Shown here piece after piece: positions 60,568-64,000 of a stretch of 64,000 bases of DNA. The translations under genes were made by a program, and so were the position numbers. The DNA lies in NCBI RefSeq assembly GCF_000802965.1, contig NZ_JSAK01000001.1, forward strand, positions 62,001 through 126,000, given 5' to 3'. How positions within the stretch are numbered: position 1 is the first letter of the stretch; each line of letters opens with the position of its first letter. This DNA is from Pseudomonas fluorescens. GTDB lineage: Bacteria > Pseudomonadota > Gammaproteobacteria > Pseudomonadales > Pseudomonadaceae. The notes beneath the pieces are model-generated. The model saw only the letters and a program-made list of their open reading frames with translations, made no database searches and had not been told where the DNA came from.

Positions 60568-60654
60568 CTGTAGGAGTTGCCGCAGGCTGCGATCTTTTGA
60601 TCCTGTTTTTTTAATATCAAGATCAAAAGATCGCAGCCTGCGGCAGCTCCTACA
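60568..60654. repeat. REP-type inverted repeat (family 2)
   Basis: TGTAGGAGTTGCCGCAGGCT (one change) with GCGATCTTTTGATC and the inverse at the right form a hairpin with a ~20-nt loop, between the EamA and AraC genes. Confidence 0.9.
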
Positions 60655-60690
60655 TTGAACGTGGAAATGCTCGTTATGTCTGTCGGCAAA

Positions 60691-61455
60691 CTATCGTTCT
60701 TTGTCGCCAGCCTCGCGCCGTAATTTTCCGGGTGATACGCCGAACTCCCGCAGTACAGCAGCGGCAAAGGCACTCTGGGAGCTGTAACCCACCCGCGAGG
60801 CAATTTCGCCAATGGCTAAAGTTGACTCTCGCAACAATCCCACAGCCTTGTGCAGCCGACGACTTCGAATGTAATCCATCGGCGTCTGCCCGCATTCGGC
60901 GACGAACCGTGCATGCAAGCGAGCATTGGAAAGGCCGGCCACGCGGGCCAGATCGGCGACCTGTAACGGATAGGCCGCGTATTGGTCGATGTGCGCATTC
61001 AGCGCGGCATATGGCAGGCGTCGAGCGACTACGCTGTCAGGCCTGGCGCTATTGAGGCTGGCCAACAACAGCACCGCGCCCTGTTGCGCAATCAGCGGAT
61101 CGTCGACAGGACTGTTCGCCAGCCATTGGACTAATTGGCTTTGCCCGGCATCCAGTGACAACCGACCGGCGTTATCGAGCAAGCGTCGGCTCGCGTCGGC
61201 ATGGTCACCCAGCGATTGGCACACCCATTGGTCCCCGGGAATGTCCAGCACCAGGCAACGACTGCCATTGGCGCTGCCACAGGCATGATGCGCGCCGGAC
61301 GGCACTACCGCGAAACTCTGCTGAACCACCTGACTGCCACGCCCGTCGACCTCGAAATCCAGCGCACCCGAGAGCCCGAACACCAGTTGTGCATGCTCGT
61401 GGCTGTGGACGATCAGGTCGTGGGTGTATTGGCGAAGGGTGAGGATCGGTCTCAT
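60691..61455 (-). CDS. AraC family transcriptional regulator
   Basis: A 254-residue regulator: an N-terminal cupin-like effector domain ('HSHEHAQLVFGLSGALDFEV') and a C-terminal double helix-turn-helix ('QVADLARVAGLSNARLHARF' and 'IGEIASRVGYSSQSAFAAAV'). The last block 'FGVSPGKLRRE' is the normal end of the AraC domain. The same-strand EamA gene lies downstream, so it may regulate that exporter. Effector unknown. Confidence 0.9.
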   Translation of the reverse strand: MRPILTLRQYTHDLIVHSHEHAQLVFGLSGALDFEVDGRGSQVVQQSFAVVPSGAHHACGSANGSRCLVLDIPGDQWVCQSLGDHADASRRLLDNAGRLSLDAGQSQLVQWLANSPVDDPLIAQQGAVLLLASLNSARPDSVVARRLPYAALNAHIDQYAAYPLQVADLARVAGLSNARLHARFVAECGQTPMDYIRSRRLHKAVGLLRESTLAIGEIASRVGYSSQSAFAAAVLREFGVSPGKLRREAGDKER

Positions 61456-61591
61456 CGCAGGTCTCCCGTGTCAGGGCGCCAGTCTACACCGGGGCAGGCC
61501 CGTGAGCGCTGTCACAAGACTGACTTGCCGTTGTCATGGACCATTAACTCGACCGGCGCAAGCTTGCCAAAACTTGTCCTGAGGGTTGCCC

Positions 61592-62407
61592 ATGACCAGC
61601 GCCGAGCTCGCCAAACCCAGTCGTAAGCAACGTGTGCGGACCTTGTGGATTTCCGATGTGCACTTGGGCACTCGCGATTGCCAGGCCGAGCATTTGTCGC
61701 AGTTTCTCAAGGGCTATCACGCGGACAAAATCTACCTGGTCGGCGACATCATCGATGGCTGGAAGCTGCGCGGCGGCATGTACTGGCCCCAGGCGCACAC
61801 CAACGTGATCCGACGGTTGCTGACCATGGCCAAGCGTGGCACCGAAGTGATCTACGTCACGGGCAACCACGACGAATTCCTGCGCCGCTATTCGAAGCTC
61901 ATTCTGGGCAACATCCAGTTGGTGGACGAAGCGGTGCATGTGACCGCCGATGGTCGGCATCTGCTGGTGATCCATGGCGATCAGTTCGACGTCATTACCC
62001 GCTATCACCGCTGGCTGGCGTTTCTCGGCGACTCGGCCTACGAATTCACCCTGACCCTCAACCGCTGGCTCAACCATTGGCGCGCCCGTTATGGTTACGG
62101 TTATTGGTCGCTGTCGGCGTACCTCAAACACAAAGTGAAAACTGCGGTCAGCTTCATCAGCGACTTCGAAGAAGCCATCGCCCATGAGTGCGTCAAGCGC
62201 GAACTGCATGGCGTGGTGTGCGGGCACATTCACCATGCCGAGATTCGCAAGGTGGGCGAGGTGGACTACCTCAACTGCGGCGATTGGGTGGAGTCGTGCA
62301 CGGCGCTGATCGAGCATTGGGATGGCACGATCGAGTTGTATCGGTTGGCGGATGCCCAGGCGCGGGAGGCAGTGTTGAAGTCATTGAAAATTGCCGAGCC
62401 GGCATGA
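61592..62407 (+). CDS. Metallophosphoesterase, UDP-2,3-diacylglucosamine diphosphatase-like
   Basis: A 271-residue calcineurin-like phosphoesterase of the LpxH type. Metal motifs: 'WISDVHLGTRD' (Asp-x-His), 'LVGDIIDGW' (Gly-Asp-x-x-Asp), 'YVTGNHDEFLR' (Gly-Asn-His-Asp/Glu), 'VIHGDQFD' and 'VCGHIHHAEI' (Gly-His-x-His). Housekeeping LpxH is usually ~240 residues and near cysteinyl-tRNA synthetase or ppiB; this longer paralogue, in another context, may act on a different lipid or nucleotide. ATG at 61592 after GAGGG; the TTG at 61586 is less likely. Confidence 0.88.
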   Translation: MTSAELAKPSRKQRVRTLWISDVHLGTRDCQAEHLSQFLKGYHADKIYLVGDIIDGWKLRGGMYWPQAHTNVIRRLLTMAKRGTEVIYVTGNHDEFLRRYSKLILGNIQLVDEAVHVTADGRHLLVIHGDQFDVITRYHRWLAFLGDSAYEFTLTLNRWLNHWRARYGYGYWSLSAYLKHKVKTAVSFISDFEEAIAHECVKRELHGVVCGHIHHAEIRKVGEVDYLNCGDWVESCTALIEHWDGTIELYRLADAQAREAVLKSLKIAEPA

Positions 62408-62412
62408 AGAGC

Positions 62413-62491
62413 AAAATCAAAAGATCGCAGCCTGCGGCAGCTCCTACAGGGAAATGCATTCCTCTGTAGGAGCTGCCGCAGGCTGCGATCT
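62413..62491. repeat. REP-type hairpin (family 2), inverted order
   Basis: AAGATCGCAGCCTGCGGCAG with CTCCTACA and the inverse TGTAGGAGCTGCCGCAGG form a hairpin whose arms are in the opposite order to the other family-2 copies. It fills the gap between two convergent stop codons (62407 and 62492) and is a likely bidirectional terminator. Confidence 0.87.
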
Positions 62492-63082
62492 TCAGGCAGT
62501 CGAATGCTCTTCCATCGCCGCCTTGTAAATCGAGTTCTTCGGCTGCGCAAACAACCGCGCCATCATCGGTTCAAAGAAACTCAGCGGCAGGGTGTCATAC
62601 GCCGGGTCAAACGCTGCCGCATCGTACTTGGCACAAAACTCAATGGTCGTCTGGTATTGCGGGTGGTCGCTGAATTGCTCGCGCAGGTGCCGGTCCATGC
62701 CCAGGTGATGGAAGAAGTAGTAGCCCTGGAAAATCCCGTGCTTCTCCACCATCCATAAATTCTCGGCACTGACGAACGGCTTGAGGATCGCCGCAGCGAT
62801 GTCCGGATGGTTGTAGGAGCCCAGGGTGTCGCCGATGTCGTGGAGCAGGGCGCAGACCACATATTCTTCATCGCGGCCATCACGCCAGGCACGGGTGGCG
62901 GTTTGCAGCGAGTGGGTCAGGCGATCCACCGGGAAACCGCCAAAATCACCCTCCAGCAGCTTCAGGTGCGCCACGATCCGGCTCGGCAATTGACGGGCGT
63001 AGGCACTGAAATCCGCGGCGATGATCGCCCAGTCTTCCTGCGTGCCATCTTTCATATGGGTGAAACGGGCATTGGCATTCAT
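62492..63082 (-). CDS. HD-domain protein (putative phosphohydrolase)
   Basis: A 196-residue HD-superfamily protein. The His ligand in 'DRLTHSLQTATRA' and the His-Asp in 'VVCALLHDIGDTLGSYNHPD' are clear; 'HHLGMDRHLRE' and 'FCAKYDAAAFDP' complete the pattern seen in phosphonate/inositol-oxygenase-like HD proteins. Metal-dependent phosphohydrolase or oxygenase activity is possible; substrate unknown. ATG at 63082 follows AGAGGA. It is 18 bp from the DUF962 gene upstream and is probably in an operon with it. Confidence 0.85.
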   Translation of the reverse strand: MNANARFTHMKDGTQEDWAIIAADFSAYARQLPSRIVAHLKLLEGDFGGFPVDRLTHSLQTATRAWRDGRDEEYVVCALLHDIGDTLGSYNHPDIAAAILKPFVSAENLWMVEKHGIFQGYYFFHHLGMDRHLREQFSDHPQYQTTIEFCAKYDAAAFDPAYDTLPLSFFEPMMARLFAQPKNSIYKAAMEEHSTA

Positions 63083-63100
63083 CGGCAATCCTCTTGTGAT

Positions 63101-63487
63101 CTAGAACGGCACGCGTCCCAGAATCATGTCCCGATACATGACGAAATCGCCGAGCAGGCTGTAGAAAGGGTGCTGAAAGGTTGCAGGACGATTCTTCTCA
63201 AAGAAGAAATGTCCGACCCAGGCGAAGCTGTAACCTGCGACCGGCAACACCCACAACAACATCCAGGCACCACGACCGATGGTCAGCGCCAAAATGAAAA
63301 TAACCAGCGTGGTCCCGATGAAGTGCAGTCGTCGGCAAGTGCTGTTGCTGTGTTCGCTGAGGTAATACGGGTAAAACTCAGCGAAGCTGTTGAAACGCTT
63401 GATGTTTTCCACGACCGCGGTCTCTGTGGTTATTGTTCTGGCTGCAAGTTGTTCTGCGGGTAGCTTATTTGAGTCTAGAGTGATCAT
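63101..63487 (-). CDS. DUF962 (Mpo1-like) membrane protein
   Basis: A 128-residue membrane protein. The family core is 'FNSFAEFYPYYLSEHSNSTC' and 'RRLHFIGTTLVIFIL', with His residues in 'GHFFFEKNRPATFQHP' and 'GDFVMYRDM'. The family includes yeast Mpo1, an iron-dependent dioxygenase of 2-hydroxy fatty acids, whose His residues bind iron (known); activity here is unproven. The ATG at 63487 has a weak ribosome site; a GTG at 63412 would give the 103-residue length more usual for the family. Confidence 0.82.
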   Translation of the reverse strand: MITLDSNKLPAEQLAARTITTETAVVENIKRFNSFAEFYPYYLSEHSNSTCRRLHFIGTTLVIFILALTIGRGAWMLLWVLPVAGYSFAWVGHFFFEKNRPATFQHPFYSLLGDFVMYRDMILGRVPF

Positions 63488-63573
63488 TGGCGCCAGCCAG
63501 TGACAATAGGCGCCACTTTAGTATCCTTCGGTAAATTCGCCGCGACAGACGGCTCACCAAGACAGTAAACGCC

Positions 63574-64000
63574 ATGAGCGAAAGAACGACTTCTGCAAGC
63601 TGGGCAATGGGGATTGTCAAAGCACTGGAAATGGACGGCCTGGATTGCCGGGCTCTGTTCAAACAGCTGGGGCTTGACTTCGCGGCACTGGATGATCCGG
63701 ATGCCCGCTTCCCGCAAGATTCCATGACACGACTGTGGCAACGTGCGGTTGAGCTGTCCGGCAACCCGGCGATCGGCCTCAACATGGGCAAAGTGGTGCG
63801 ACCGGCACAGTTTCATGTGACCGGCTACGCCTTGATGTCCAGTCAGACCCTGGCCGAAGGCTTCAAGCGACTGGTGCGCTACCAGCGGATCATTGCCGAA
63901 AGCGCTGATCTGAGTTTCCGCCTGCTGGATGAGGGCTACGCGTTGATCCTGACCGTGCACGGCGATCATCTGCCGCCAACCCGGCAAAGCGCTGAAGCCT
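63574..64000 (+). CDS. AraC family regulator, N-terminal part (3' truncated by window edge)
   Basis: The first 142 codons of a regulator starting 'MSERTTSASWAMGIVKALEM'. The segment 'FPQDSMTRLWQRAVELSGNP' then 'IGLNMGKVVRPAQFHVTGYA' is the N-terminal 'arabinose-binding' domain (PF12625 type) found in OruR/ArgR-like AraC proteins. The DNA-binding domain lies beyond the window. It is divergent from the DUF962 gene. Confidence 0.85.
   Translation, partial: MSERTTSASWAMGIVKALEMDGLDCRALFKQLGLDFAALDDPDARFPQDSMTRLWQRAVELSGNPAIGLNMGKVVRPAQFHVTGYALMSSQTLAEGFKRLVRYQRIIAESADLSFRLLDEGYALILTVHGDHLPPTRQSAEA

Overview
This is a chromosomal window from a Pseudomonas, almost certainly of the P. fluorescens group. 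The evidence is high GC with Pseudomonas codon use, many REP-type palindromes typical of that group (a 'GTGGCGAGGGAGCTTGCTCCC' family and a 'TGTAGGAGCTGCCGCAGG' family), a Lap-type giant adhesin locus, and a run of genes (small 42-aa ORF, MBL hydrolase, sodium:solute symporter, cytosine-type permease, NTF2-like protein, guanidinobutyrase, LysR) whose order I recall from P. aeruginosa PA1414-PA1422. I see no rRNA, tRNA, CRISPR array, IS element or prophage.

Layout. 1-4.9 kb: end of an acyl-CoA ligase, a hotdog thioesterase, two overlapping alpha/beta hydrolases, a short possibly relict ORF, a DUF4892 protein and an AI-2E family transporter. 5-13.2 kb: putative porin, FemAB-like acetyltransferase, aquaporin Z, an ABC exporter, periplasmic cyclophilin, hydrolase and LysR (the last four in one minus-strand run), and a small secreted protein. 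13.3-20 kb: azoreductase, EamA exporter, LysR with a divergent YcaC-like hydrolase, an MscS/YbdG-type channel gene broken by a one-base frameshift, and a DEAD-box helicase. 20-26.3 kb: small periplasmic protein, DUF899 thioredoxin-like protein, DUF2513-like protein, DUF6279 lipoprotein, TorF-like porin, a 62-aa conserved protein, CvfB and an EamA exporter. 26.3-34.4 kb: a 42-aa ORF behind a near-consensus Anr box (candidate PA1414/SicX locus), an acyl-carrier-like protein without the acceptor serine, and the gbu guanidino-compound region with its transporters and regulator, then a DTW-domain tRNA-modifying enzyme.

34.5-53 kb is the most distinctive part. A type I secretion system (LapE-LapB-LapC order) is read divergently from a 9.4-kb gene for a 3142-residue RTX adhesin. 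The adhesin has an N-terminal retention module with a Thr-Ala-Ala-Gly site of the kind LapG cleaves, near-identical 750-bp tandem repeats, a von Willebrand A domain, RTX repeats and a C-terminal secretion signal. Downstream, on the other strand, lie a decayed gene fragment, an AT-rich gene for a predicted carbohydrate-binding-like protein related to that fragment, and a LapD-type c-di-GMP receptor with degenerate GGDEF and EAL motifs. No LapG protease gene is in the window. The system may be LapA or the second (MapA-like) adhesin; the sequence alone does not decide.

53-64 kb: YbaN and YecA family proteins, RecQ, a MarR regulator, a short FimV-like protein, a SelT/W/H-type thioredoxin-like protein, an EamA exporter, an AraC regulator, an LpxH-like metallophosphoesterase, an HD-domain protein, a DUF962 membrane protein and the start of another AraC regulator.
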